Positions 46,944 through 54,385 of a stretch of DNA of 64,000 nt are shown here, one piece after another. The notes below the pieces were generated by a model, which made no database searches, had not been told where the DNA came from, and saw nothing but the letters and a program-made list of their open reading frames with translations. The position numbers and the translations under genes were made by a program. Within the stretch, counting starts at the first letter, position 1. Each line of letters starts with the position of its first letter. This DNA is from Muribaculaceae bacterium Zag1 (GTDB lineage Bacteria > Bacteroidota > Bacteroidia > Bacteroidales > Muribaculaceae): the NCBI GenBank assembly GCA_002633115.1, contig NWBJ01000136.1, positions 113,530 through 177,529 on the forward strand, in the 5' to 3' direction.

Positions 46944-47125
46944 GCGAATCCTTCGCGAGTGAACTCGTTGGCTATCAGGCCCGATGCCGGGATAGGCTTG
47001 TTGGCGTCGATGACGTCCCATTTGCCGGTCTGCACGTTGTAGACCATGTTTTTGTTGCGGTTGCCTTTGCTGTCTTGGCTCACGGCCTCGGCCATTTGGT
47101 CAAGATTGATATTTTCAAATGCCAT
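46940..47125 (-). CDS. 61-residue protein of the ubiquitin-like operon, candidate modifier or substrate
   Basis: A 61-residue hydrophilic protein starting MAFENINLDQMAEAVSQDSK. A central NMVYNVQTGKWDVIDANKP block (27-45) and the C-terminus ANEFTREGFA follow. Its stop overlaps the E1 start (ATGA), so the two are translated together, as substrates and their activating enzymes often are. It is shorter than a beta-grasp fold and has no Gly-Gly tail, so I do not call it a ubiquitin. It shares [YF]-[ND]-x-x-TGK-x-x-VI with the SH3 protein's N-terminus. The intervening gap carries GAGTTAT repeats. Confidence 0.65.
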   Translation of the reverse strand: MAFENINLDQMAEAVSQDSKGNRNKNMVYNVQTGKWDVIDANKPIPASGLIANEFTREGFA

Positions 47126-47137
47126 ATTGGTAGTTGT

Positions 47138-47190
47138 GAGTTATGAGTTATGAGTTATGAGTTATGAGTTATGAGTTATGAGTTATGAGT
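47138..47190. repeat. Heptanucleotide repeat GAGTTAT x7.5
   Basis: Seven exact tandem copies plus four bases, ending 12 bp upstream of the start of the 61-residue protein gene (minus strand ATAACTC). Copy-number change would alter spacing in the gap between the E2 and modifier genes. Confidence 0.97.
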
Positions 47191-47246
47191 GAGAGGGACC
47201 ATTGTCAATTGTGAATTGTCAATTATGCATTGTCAATTGGGCATTG

Positions 47247-47708
47247 TCATCCCCAGCGGCCCATGTCGGTGGTGGAGCGGGACTGGTGGTTGAGGTAGTA
47301 GTCTATGGGCTTGCCGGTGCGCAGGTGAGCGCGGTACATCTCAAGCCAGAGGCGACATTTGAGGTACACCTTCCACAGCGTCACATCGGGTGTCCAAGCG
47401 TCAGAGGCATAGTGGCAGAGTTGGGTCCAGCCATTGGGGTGAGGCGTAAGGGTGTGGTTTGAGGCCGATACGCTGTCCATCCTCTGGCCTGACTTGGTGT
47501 AGAGCATCTGCTGCACATACACATTAGGTTTCTGCTGTGGGAAGGTTGTGAGGTCGAAATAGAGCAGATAGGCTGCTCCATCGTTGGTTTGGGCTGCGGC
47601 TTGCAAATAGGGCTTCGAGGTGCCCATGTTGCAAAAGCGGAACACATTGCTTGGCAAATAATAGCTGAGCACCTGGTGCTCAATCTGTTGGCGTTGGCTA
47701 TCCATCAT
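47247..47708 (-). CDS. E2-like ubiquitin-conjugating (UBC-fold) enzyme
   Basis: A 153-residue stand-alone UBC-fold protein. N-terminal helix (QRQQIEHQVLSYYLP), the beta-meander with YLLYFDLTTFPQQKPNVYV (the 'fP..YP...P.v' pattern), then H90-P91-N92, C98 (HPNGWTQLC), and W105-T-P-D-V-T-L-W-K-V. In eukaryotic E2s the order HPN, catalytic Cys, W-[ST]-P-x-[LV]-T-x-x-K-V is diagnostic; all three are present with nearly the same spacing. C98 is the predicted thioester Cys. A second start at codon 2 is possible. Flanked by heptamer repeats on both sides. Confidence 0.87.
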   Translation of the reverse strand: MMDSQRQQIEHQVLSYYLPSNVFRFCNMGTSKPYLQAAAQTNDGAAYLLYFDLTTFPQQKPNVYVQQMLYTKSGQRMDSVSASNHTLTPHPNGWTQLCHYASDAWTPDVTLWKVYLKCRLWLEMYRAHLRTGKPIDYYLNHQSRSTTDMGRWG

Positions 47709-47868
47709 AATAAATTAAAAATTAAAAGTGAAAAATGAAAAATACCAAATCAATGGAGAATTAAAAATTAAAAGTGAAAAATGAAAAATGCCAAATCAAT
47801 GAAGAATGAAAAATTAAAAGTGAAAAATGAAAAATTCCTCCCAAACTTCATTATTCATTATTCATTAT
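47709..47868. repeat. AT-rich TGAAAAA-type heptamer repeats between the JAMM and E2 genes
   Basis: 160 bp made mostly of degenerate GAAAAAT / AAATTAAAAG units on one side and ATTCATT units on the other, partly able to pair. No coding content. First gap of the operon. Confidence 0.8.
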
Positions 47869-48894
47869 TCATTCTTCATTCTTCTTGGTTTGGGCTGAGT
47901 AGAGTGAGATCCAGTCGCGGAAGGTGTCGAGGATGTCGGTGTCGGCGACGGGGATGTCCCAGTGGGGAAGGTCTGTCCAGGGCTTTTCTTGTCCCTCCTC
48001 GATGATGATCGGTCGCTGGCGAGGGAAGAAGGTGCCGAATCTGATCACCAGCCAGCCATCGCCCAGGTTGACCTGCATCAGTCCCTCCTCATTTGCTTGC
48101 ACTGCCGCTTCGCGCTCTGGCCATAGGGCCTTGACATGGGCCACCATCTGCTTTAGGCGCTCGATGTTGCCGGGTCGCGACAGCCATGACTTTTCGTCAA
48201 TCTTTATGCTTTTGCCTTCAGGCTTTGAGGGCTGTTTGTTGCCGATTTCTCGATTCTCGCCGTGGGCTGGCTGCTCGGTGCGGGGGTGGATCAGTATGTC
48301 GCTCAATTCTCGGTCGATGATGGGCCGAAAAGGGCTCTCCATCTCTATCACCTGCCATTGGGCATCGGCATAGTCGCGAGGATGGTCTTCGTGGAATGTA
48401 TACGGGTTGACCGTCGAGCGGCCGTTGCGGTAGTTGCAGATGCAGAGCAGCACGTGGCGCATCTGAGCCGAGGCCATGCCCCGGTGCATGGTGTTGGCGT
48501 CGTGGCCGCTGGGACGAGCCAGGCCCAGTTGGTGATGGCTGTGCCACTCGCCTATATGCTGTAGGGCGTAGCGCGATAGCAGCTCATTGCCCACTTGCAT
48601 CAGGTAGGGGATATCTTGGTTGAAGAATGTATTCTCGTGATTGGCATTGCGCCCCGGCCCGATGGCGTAAAGCACAACCGGCACTCCCTGATTGGTCCAG
48701 AATCCAAACAGTTGCCCTCCGGTCTCAATATTGGGATAGTCGAGCACGCAGCGCGACAGATAGTCCAATTCGCTGCGGTAGATGATCGCCGTAGGCGATG
48801 GAGCCTTCTCATCGATCAGCTCAGCCCTGGGCTGAGGCAAAGGCGGGGGCTGTAAGCGGCCTTTCTGTGCGAGTATGTTGTCGAAGAAACCCAT
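47869..48894 (-). CDS. JAMM/JAB-domain metallopeptidase with a C-terminal UBC/RWD-like region
   Basis: A 341-residue protein starting MGFFDNILAQKGRL (a longer frame runs through the promoter). Residues about 35-190 are a JAB domain: E57 in NIETGGQLFG, then H118-S-H120-x8-S129-x2-D132 (GEWHSHHQLGLARPSGHD), the complete JAMM zinc motif used to cut isopeptide bonds. After a linker (190-235), residues about 235-335 (LVIRFGTFFPRQRPIIIEE...LDTFRDWISLY) look like a UBC/RWD fold without a catalytic Cys. First gene of the ubiquitin-like operon. Likely a processing or deconjugating enzyme. C-terminal assignment is tentative. Confidence 0.87.
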   Translation of the reverse strand: MGFFDNILAQKGRLQPPPLPQPRAELIDEKAPSPTAIIYRSELDYLSRCVLDYPNIETGGQLFGFWTNQGVPVVLYAIGPGRNANHENTFFNQDIPYLMQVGNELLSRYALQHIGEWHSHHQLGLARPSGHDANTMHRGMASAQMRHVLLCICNYRNGRSTVNPYTFHEDHPRDYADAQWQVIEMESPFRPIIDRELSDILIHPRTEQPAHGENREIGNKQPSKPEGKSIKIDEKSWLSRPGNIERLKQMVAHVKALWPEREAAVQANEEGLMQVNLGDGWLVIRFGTFFPRQRPIIIEEGQEKPWTDLPHWDIPVADTDILDTFRDWISLYSAQTKKNEE

Positions 48895-48944
48895 AGGCAA
48901 AGAGAATATAGATATAGGTATAGTAGGGTGGATATAATTTATGG

Positions 48945-48976
48945 CAAATTTAAGCATTAACCGACAATATTCCAAA
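48945..48976 (-). promoter_or_regulatory. Promoter of the ubiquitin-like operon
   Basis: Minus strand: TTTG (48976-48973), 20 bp, TAAATTTG (48952-48945), a full consensus match. Leader of about 45 nt before the ATG at 48894. Divergent from mutS2. Confidence 0.8.
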
Positions 48977-48995
48977 TTTAGTGGGAAAAATTTAG

Positions 48996-49003
48996 TAATT
49001 TTG
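48996..49003 (+). promoter_or_regulatory. -7 element of mutS2, giving an almost leaderless mRNA
   Basis: TAATTTTG ends 4 bp before the ATG at 49008, so transcription would begin at or next to the start codon. Confidence 0.5.
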
Positions 49004-49007
49004 CAGT

Positions 49008-51455
49008 ATGCAAAAGATTTATCCTGATACGATCGAAAATAAGATTGGCTTTGACATCGTGAGGCAGATGGTGTCGAGCCAGTGCCTCTCATCATTGGGC
49101 AAGGCCGAATGTGAGCGCATGCATTTCAGCCCTATATATAAAGAGGTGGAGCGTCAGCTCGAGGAGACCCACGAAATGGTGCGCATCCTCGAGGGCCCCG
49201 ACGAGTTTCCTCTCGGCGGCATCCACGACATGACCCAGCAACTCAAAACCATCAAGGTGGCCGGAACGCATATCCCCGAGGGCGACCTGTCGCGTCTGCG
49301 CAGCAGCCTCGCTGCCATGGCGGCAATCGCCTCATTCTTTGCCCACTGCAAGGAAGAGAATCCCTATCCGCATCTCGATGAGATAGCCCAAGGCATTGCC
49401 TCATTTCCTGGAGTCCTCGCTGATATAGACCGCGTGATTGACAAATTCGGACAGGTCAAGGATACGGCTTCGCCCGAATTGGCGCGTCTGCGTTCCTCCT
49501 TGGCCTCGATGCAGGGCAGCATCAACACTGCCATGCGCCGAGTGATAGCCAATGCCGTAAGGGCCGGTCTGCTCGAACCCGATACTGCTCCATCGTTGCG
49601 CGATGGGCGCCCGGTGATACCTGTGGCTCCGATGAACAAGCGCCGCATACCTGGCATCGTTCACGATGAATCGGCATCAGGCAAGACCTATTATATAGAG
49701 CCGGCCGAAGTGGTCGAGGCGAGCAACCGCTTGCGCGAATTGCAGCTTGATGAACGGCGCGAGGTGCTGCGCATACTCGTTGAGTTGGCCGATAAGCTGC
49801 GCCCTCACGTGCCAGAGATGCTTGAGGCTTACGGGATACTCGGCGTATTCGATTTCATCCATGCCAAGGCTCGGTTTGCTGGCGAGGTAGGCGGCATGAT
49901 GCCCCATCTGCATCAGGATATGCAGCTCGAGCTGTACCATGCCGTGCACCCAGTGCTCAAGCAGACGCTCGAGAAGCAGGGACGCGAGGTCGTACCTCTT
50001 GACATACGCCTTGTGCCTGACGAGCGGTTGTTAGTGATCTCTGGCCCTAACGCCGGCGGCAAGTCGGTGACACTCAAGACTGTGGCCATAAGCCAATATA
50101 TGGCGCAATGCGGACTGTTGCCACCAGCGTATGAGAACTCGCACATTAGCGTGGTTGATGGCATATTCATTGACATCGGCGATGACCAGTCGATCGAAAA
50201 TGAATTGAGCACCTACAGCAGCCATCTGCGCAACATGAAATACTTCCTGAGCCAAAGCACTGACCGCACTCTAGTGCTGATTGACGAGTTTGGCAGCGGC
50301 ACAGAGCCGCAGATTGGCGGAGCGATTGCCCAGGCGGTGCTTGCCGAGTTTGCCAAGATAGGCCTCTGGGGAGTCATTACCACTCACTATCAGAATCTTA
50401 AGCATTTCGCTGACGATACCCCTGGACTGGTCAACGGCTCGATGCTGTACGATAGGCAGCTGATGCAGCCGCTGTTTAAGCTCCAAATCGGGGCCCCGGG
50501 CAGCTCGTTTGCCATCGAGATTGCTCGCAAGACGGGGTTGCCAGCATCAATCATCGCTGAGGCAGAACGCATTGTGGGCAGCGATTACATCAATCTCGAC
50601 AAGTATCTGCTTGACATCGCTCGCGACAAGCGATATTGGGAGAACAAGCGCCAGCAGATTCGCCTCAAGGAGAAGAAGATTGACACTCTTATTGACAAAT
50701 ACGAGACCGATGCCGAGCAGTTGCGCCTCAAGCGCCGCGAGATAATCGATGAGGCTCGAACCCAGGCGCAGCAAATCCTCGAGGGTAGCAATGCCGCGGT
50801 TGAGAAGGCTATCCAAGAGATACGCACATCGCAAGCCGAACGAGAGCGCACCCTGGCGGCTCGCAAGGAGCTTGCCGAGACAAAACGTTCGCTCACCGAG
50901 GAGACAGCCGATGACAACCACCCCATGCTCAAAAAGCGCAAGGGGGCCAAGAAGCCCAAGGCAGAAAAGCCAGAAAAAGAAAATCGGCCGATCGAGGTTG
51001 GCGACCGCGTGTTGCTCGACGGGTCAGGCACGGTGGGCGAGGTGCTGGAGGTCAGCGGCAAGAATGCCACTGTGGCTTTTGGAATGATCAAGACCACTGT
51101 CAAAACCGACCGTCTAAAGCGCACGATGAAGCAGGTGCAGAGCGGAGCGCAAAAAGCCGCTTCGTTTGTGTCGGCCTCGACGGCCAACGCCATGCGCGAG
51201 AGGCAGCTCCAATTCAAACCCGAGATTGATGTGCGCGGCATGCGCGTCGACGAGGCGGTGCAAGCCATCACCTATTTTATAGATGATGCCACGCAATTCA
51301 GCGCACAGCGCGTGCGCATCCTCCATGGCACCGGCACAGGCGCCCTGCGGCAATATCTGCGCGACTACCTCGCCACGGTCCCCTCGGTCGCCTCATTCCG
51401 CGACGAGGATGTCCGTTTCGGCGGCGCCGGGATCACGGTGGTAGAGCTGAAATGA
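49008..51455 (+). CDS. mutS2: Endonuclease MutS2
   Basis: An 815-residue protein with MutS2 architecture. Core and lever domains, then an ABC-type ATPase (Walker A GPNAGGKSVTLK near 346, Walker B TLVLIDEFGSGTEPQIG), a long coiled coil (560-660), a KOW/SH3-like segment (IEVGDRVLLDGSGTVGEVLEV), and a C-terminal Smr nuclease domain (PEIDVRGMRVDEAVQAI ... RILHGTGTGALRQYLRDYL). MutS2 acts on recombination intermediates and, in some bacteria, on stalled ribosomes. Starts the plus-strand half of the right side; divergent from the ubiquitin-like operon. Confidence 0.96.
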   Translation: MQKIYPDTIENKIGFDIVRQMVSSQCLSSLGKAECERMHFSPIYKEVERQLEETHEMVRILEGPDEFPLGGIHDMTQQLKTIKVAGTHIPEGDLSRLRSSLAAMAAIASFFAHCKEENPYPHLDEIAQGIASFPGVLADIDRVIDKFGQVKDTASPELARLRSSLASMQGSINTAMRRVIANAVRAGLLEPDTAPSLRDGRPVIPVAPMNKRRIPGIVHDESASGKTYYIEPAEVVEASNRLRELQLDERREVLRILVELADKLRPHVPEMLEAYGILGVFDFIHAKARFAGEVGGMMPHLHQDMQLELYHAVHPVLKQTLEKQGREVVPLDIRLVPDERLLVISGPNAGGKSVTLKTVAISQYMAQCGLLPPAYENSHISVVDGIFIDIGDDQSIENELSTYSSHLRNMKYFLSQSTDRTLVLIDEFGSGTEPQIGGAIAQAVLAEFAKIGLWGVITTHYQNLKHFADDTPGLVNGSMLYDRQLMQPLFKLQIGAPGSSFAIEIARKTGLPASIIAEAERIVGSDYINLDKYLLDIARDKRYWENKRQQIRLKEKKIDTLIDKYETDAEQLRLKRREIIDEARTQAQQILEGSNAAVEKAIQEIRTSQAERERTLAARKELAETKRSLTEETADDNHPMLKKRKGAKKPKAEKPEKENRPIEVGDRVLLDGSGTVGEVLEVSGKNATVAFGMIKTTVKTDRLKRTMKQVQSGAQKAASFVSASTANAMRERQLQFKPEIDVRGMRVDEAVQAITYFIDDATQFSAQRVRILHGTGTGALRQYLRDYLATVPSVASFRDEDVRFGGAGITVVELK

Positions 51456-51460
51456 AAAAT

Positions 51461-51541
51461 GGGGAGAATGAAAAATGAATAATGAAAAATGAAAAATACC
51501 ATCCGGATGGCATTCTTCATTTTTCATTTTTTCATTCTCCC
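51461..51541. terminator. Long palindrome with CCATCCGGATGG core after mutS2
   Basis: GGGGAGAATGAAAAATGAAT... at 51462 pairs with ...TTTTTTCATTCTCCCC ending at 51541, around CCATCCGGATGG (51499-51510). It begins 6 bp after the mutS2 stop and is followed by GTTTTTAA. Probably terminator; arms are built of TGAAAAA heptamers. Confidence 0.85.
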
Positions 51542-51567
51542 CGTTTTTAATATTTCATAAATTTTTG

Positions 51568-51575
51568 TAACTTTG
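51568..51575 (+). promoter_or_regulatory. -7 element of the candidate ncRNA
   Basis: TAACTTTG, a consensus match, just upstream of a structured non-coding region. Confidence 0.65.
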
Positions 51576-51579
51576 CAGC

Positions 51580-51881
51580 AAGTCTTGCTGGCAGAAGCCC
51601 GAGAGCGGGCAAGTGGGCGGGACAACATACATAAGATAAAGCGTTTACTGCGCTTGTTCCAGGTATCCTTAATCTCGCAAATTAACGACTCGAATGGAAC
51701 AGAGCAACGGTAGATGCTTACGTTGGCATATACACAGATGGGCTTGGCGTCAGTGACTGGCGCCAGGCATGTCGGCATATATATGTCCTATACGTGGGCT
51801 TCTGCGTTGCTTGTCCTTTGAGTCGGGCATGCGAGAGCCTAGGATACAGGACAGGCAATAGGTTGGATCCCACGTTTTTTT
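51580..51881 (+). ncRNA. Candidate structured non-coding RNA, about 300 nt
   Basis: No plausible reading frame, but a promoter (TAACTTTG, 51568-51575) in front and a long stem-loop plus seven T (51875-51881) behind. Internal pairings: GCAAG/CTTGC (about 51577-51587), GCCCG-agag-CGGGC (about 51597-51610), AAGCG/CGCTT (51639-51654), TGTTCCA (51655-51661) with TGGAACA (51695-51701), TTGGCGTCAGT (51744-51754) with ACTGGCGCCAG (51756-51766). The terminal stem uses CGTGGG (51793) with CCCACG (51869) and TTGCTTGTCCT (51807) with AGGACAGGCAA (51848). I looked for tmRNA, RNase P, SRP and 6S signatures and found none. Could also be a long leader of the XRE gene. Confidence 0.5.
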
Positions 51882-51925
51882 CGTGCCTGCCTATGCCATG
51901 GCGCATCCCTAAGTCTGTATATGGC

Positions 51926-52147
51926 ATGCACATCGGAAACCAAATCAAGGAAATAATGGCCCAAAAGGGGGTGAGCGCCTCAGAGCTGGCTCGCCGTATC
52001 CATTGCGACCGTACCCACATATACAAGATCCAAGCCAAGGAGGCCATCGACACCTTCTTGCTCACTCGCATATCCTTAGCGCTCGACCACGACTTCTTCA
52101 GTGACCTAAGCAACTCTCTGTCAGATTCATTGTCGCGAGACAACTGA
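51926..52147 (+). CDS. Small XRE-family HTH protein
   Basis: A 73-residue protein starting MHIGNQIKEIMAQKGVSASELARRIHCDRTHIYKIQAKEAIDTFLLTRISLALDHDFFSDLS. Its first two thirds fit the lambda-repressor-like helix-turn-helix (xLARR..C.RTHIYKI), with no other domain. It lies 45 bp after the ncRNA's T run and about 190 bp before the pilus operon, on the same strand. Two direct repeats (TGTCTACAC) lie between it and the pilus promoter, so it is a candidate regulator of that operon. Longer upstream starts would overlap the ncRNA. Confidence 0.8.
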   Translation: MHIGNQIKEIMAQKGVSASELARRIHCDRTHIYKIQAKEAIDTFLLTRISLALDHDFFSDLSNSLSDSLSRDN

Positions 52148-52161
52148 ATTTGTGGCCATTT

Positions 52162-52193
52162 TGTCTACACCCCTGTTGTCATTGTGTCTACAC
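52162..52193. promoter_or_regulatory. Direct repeats TGTCTACAC upstream of the pilus operon
   Basis: Two identical copies at 52162-52170 and 52185-52193, 23 bp apart (about two helical turns), 31 bp before the -7 element. Resemble an operator for a dimeric regulator such as the neighbouring XRE protein. Confidence 0.5.
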
Positions 52194-52223
52194 ATATTGG
52201 AGATTTAAGTAAACTATATTCAC

Positions 52224-52231
52224 TAACTTTG
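52224..52231 (+). promoter_or_regulatory. -7 element of the pilus operon
   Basis: TAACTTTG at 52224-52231. The expected TTTG at -33 is not clear (TTG at 52197-52199 is 24 bp away), which would fit a promoter needing an activator. Leader about 100 nt. Confidence 0.55.
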
Positions 52232-52339
52232 CACCATCTACGATGGAGGAAAAACCACAAGCCGTATTTTTCTCTAACCAATTTAAGTAACCAGTCTATA
52301 TTTTCTGCTTAGTAATAAAAACTTTAACATAAATTGGAT

Positions 52340-52942
52340 ATGAAATCGATAGGGTGCAGAGCCTCAAGATTTATTTGCCTATTATTCGCTTGTTTTGTCA
52401 TGAGTTACAACATGATGGGTCAAGATGTAGCGGTTAAGACTAATCTGCTCAGCGATGGCTTTCTCAACATCAACCTTGGTGCTGAGATGATGTTGTCGTC
52501 AAAATGGAGCCTTGAGGCCGAGGGCGAGTTTAATGGCTGGACCCTCTCGCACGAGCGCCGGTGGAAACACTGGGCGGTGCAACCCGAAATCCGTTATTGG
52601 CTTTGCCGCCACATGGACGGCCATTTCTTTGGCGCGCATGTGCACACCGGGCAATTCAACATGGGCGGACTTGACCTCGATTTCTCATTTCTCGGTACAC
52701 ATTTCTCCAATCTCAAGGACTACAGGTACCAGGGCTGGTTCTGGGGAGCGGGCGTATCCTACGGTTACGCTTGGATGCTCAGCGAGCACTGGAACCTTGA
52801 GGCAGAGCTTGGCGTAGGCTGGTCTTATACGCGGTTCTCGAAATACCGCTGCAAGTCGTGCAACAAAAAAGACCCCAGCAAGAGTGTGCACAACTACGTG
52901 GGCGTGACCCGCGCCGCTATCAACTTAGTGTATGTATTCTGA
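52340..52942 (+). CDS. DUF3575 outer-membrane beta-barrel protein of the pilus operon
   Basis: A 200-residue protein with signal peptide (about residues 1-28 from MKSIGCRASRFICLLFACFVMSYNMMG). Alternating beta strands of DUF3575 follow (VAVKTNLLSDGFLNINLGAEMMLSSKWSLEAEGEFNGW). DUF3575 genes lead many Bacteroidales fimbrial operons. ATG 52340 preferred over a TTG at 52334. The DUF3868 gene follows 8 bp later. Confidence 0.85.
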   Translation: MKSIGCRASRFICLLFACFVMSYNMMGQDVAVKTNLLSDGFLNINLGAEMMLSSKWSLEAEGEFNGWTLSHERRWKHWAVQPEIRYWLCRHMDGHFFGAHVHTGQFNMGGLDLDFSFLGTHFSNLKDYRYQGWFWGAGVSYGYAWMLSEHWNLEAELGVGWSYTRFSKYRCKSCNKKDPSKSVHNYVGVTRAAINLVYVF

Positions 52943-52950
52943 ATCGCTTT

Positions 52951-54363
52951 ATGACTATGAATAAATCAATCGTATTGTTAATGATGAGCTTATGCTCCTT
53001 GTTGCCGCTCATTGTCAAAGGCGAAGAGCAGGGCACCCTCAAGCGCAATGGCGCCTATATGGAGGTGAGCATACCCATCGACCTGAAGCAACTCAAGGTG
53101 GGCAGCACCGACAATGTGGTGATCACTCCCAAGCTGCAAAACGGCTCGGACTCGCTGTTGCTGCCCGATGTGAGCATACATGGGCGCCGCAGCTACATAT
53201 ATTATCTGCGCAACGAGCAGACGGCCGCCACCCCGGGGCAGACCAATCGCGTGTTTGAGAAGAAAAATGTCCCGGCCGACTACCGCTATGAGCAGATCGT
53301 GCCGTATGCCGAATGGATGGACGGCGCAGAGCTCACCGTGGAGTACAACACCTACGGCTGCTGCGACCACTTGGCCCAAAAGGATGTGCCGGTGGCAAGG
53401 TATGAAGAGTTCCACCCCGCATACATCTACACCCAGCCGACCACGGCCCAGGGGATAAAGACGCGCTCGATTTCGGGTTCGGCATTCATCGATTTCCCGG
53501 TTGACCAGACCATCATCTATCCCGAATACCGTAACAATACGGTCGAACTCGGCAAGATCAGCGCCACCATCGACAGTGTGCGCGGCGATGCCGACATCAC
53601 CATCGATGAGGTGTGGCTCAAGGGCTTCGCTTCGCCGGAGAGCCCCTACAAGCACAACACCGACCTGGCCAAGGGCCGCGTGGCTGCTCTCAAGGAGCAT
53701 GTGCAGCGGCTTTATAAGTTCGAACCGGGGGTAATCCGTACGGCTTATGAACCCGAGGACTGGGAGGGGTTGCGCAAATTTGTCGACCAGTCAAATATCG
53801 AGAATCGCGAGGGTATCCTGGCGCTTATCGACAATGACGAACTCGACCCCGACACCAAGGAGGCCAAGATCAAGGCTGCCTATCCCAAGCAATACAAGTG
53901 GATGCTCGACAACTGGTATCCGGCTCTGCGCCATACCGACTATCGCATCGAGTACACCATCCGCACCTACTATGACCCGCAGGAGATTGCCCAGGTGCTG
54001 GCCACCAGGCCATCGAATGTGTCGCTCAACGAGATATATGTGCTCGCCAATTCGCTCGACCCGGGCAGCGAGGAGTTCAACGAAGTGTTTGACACTGCAG
54101 CTCGGCTCTACCCCGATAGCGACTTGGCCAACCTCAACGCTGGCGTAAATGCCATGCAGCAGGGCGACTTGGAGCGCGCCGAGGCGTATCTCAGCAAGGC
54201 TGGCGACACGCCACAGGCTAACTATGCGCGAGGCGTGTTGGCGACGATGCGTGAGGACTATCCGACTGCCAAGCAGTATCTGCAGCTTGCTGCCGATGCC
54301 GGACTGCAGGAGGCAAAGGATGCGCTTGAGTATATCAATCAGAACGTAAATCAACAACAATAA
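52951..54363 (+). CDS. DUF3868 / OmpA-like pilus assembly protein
   Basis: A 470-residue protein with signal peptide (MTMNKSIVLLMMSLCSLLPLIVKG). An N-terminal DUF3868 beta domain (residues about 30-170), a middle OmpA-like part (SISGSAFIDFPVDQTIIYPEYRNN...GFASPESPYKHNTDLAKGRVAALKEHV, the peptidoglycan-binding loop pattern), and C-terminal TPR-like helices (PDSDLANLNAGVNAMQQGDLERAEAYLSKAGDTPQANYARGVLATMREDY) follow. In related operons this protein anchors pilus assembly in the envelope. Start at 52951 or 52957; a frame from 52858 overlaps the previous gene. Confidence 0.87.
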   Translation: MTMNKSIVLLMMSLCSLLPLIVKGEEQGTLKRNGAYMEVSIPIDLKQLKVGSTDNVVITPKLQNGSDSLLLPDVSIHGRRSYIYYLRNEQTAATPGQTNRVFEKKNVPADYRYEQIVPYAEWMDGAELTVEYNTYGCCDHLAQKDVPVARYEEFHPAYIYTQPTTAQGIKTRSISGSAFIDFPVDQTIIYPEYRNNTVELGKISATIDSVRGDADITIDEVWLKGFASPESPYKHNTDLAKGRVAALKEHVQRLYKFEPGVIRTAYEPEDWEGLRKFVDQSNIENREGILALIDNDELDPDTKEAKIKAAYPKQYKWMLDNWYPALRHTDYRIEYTIRTYYDPQEIAQVLATRPSNVSLNEIYVLANSLDPGSEEFNEVFDTAARLYPDSDLANLNAGVNAMQQGDLERAEAYLSKAGDTPQANYARGVLATMREDYPTAKQYLQLAADAGLQEAKDALEYINQNVNQQQ

Positions 54364-54385
54364 ACAACTAACAATTAGTGCAATT

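Noticed and set aside
46940..47125. Calling the 61-residue protein a ubiquitin homologue
   Set aside because: Too short for a complete beta-grasp fold and no Gly-Gly tail; kept only as a candidate modifier or substrate.
51580..51881. tmRNA, RNase P, 6S or SRP RNA
   Set aside because: None of the universally conserved segments of these RNAs could be found.
52858..52950. Upstream start for the DUF3868 gene
   Set aside because: Would overlap the DUF3575 gene; signal peptide begins at 52951/52957.
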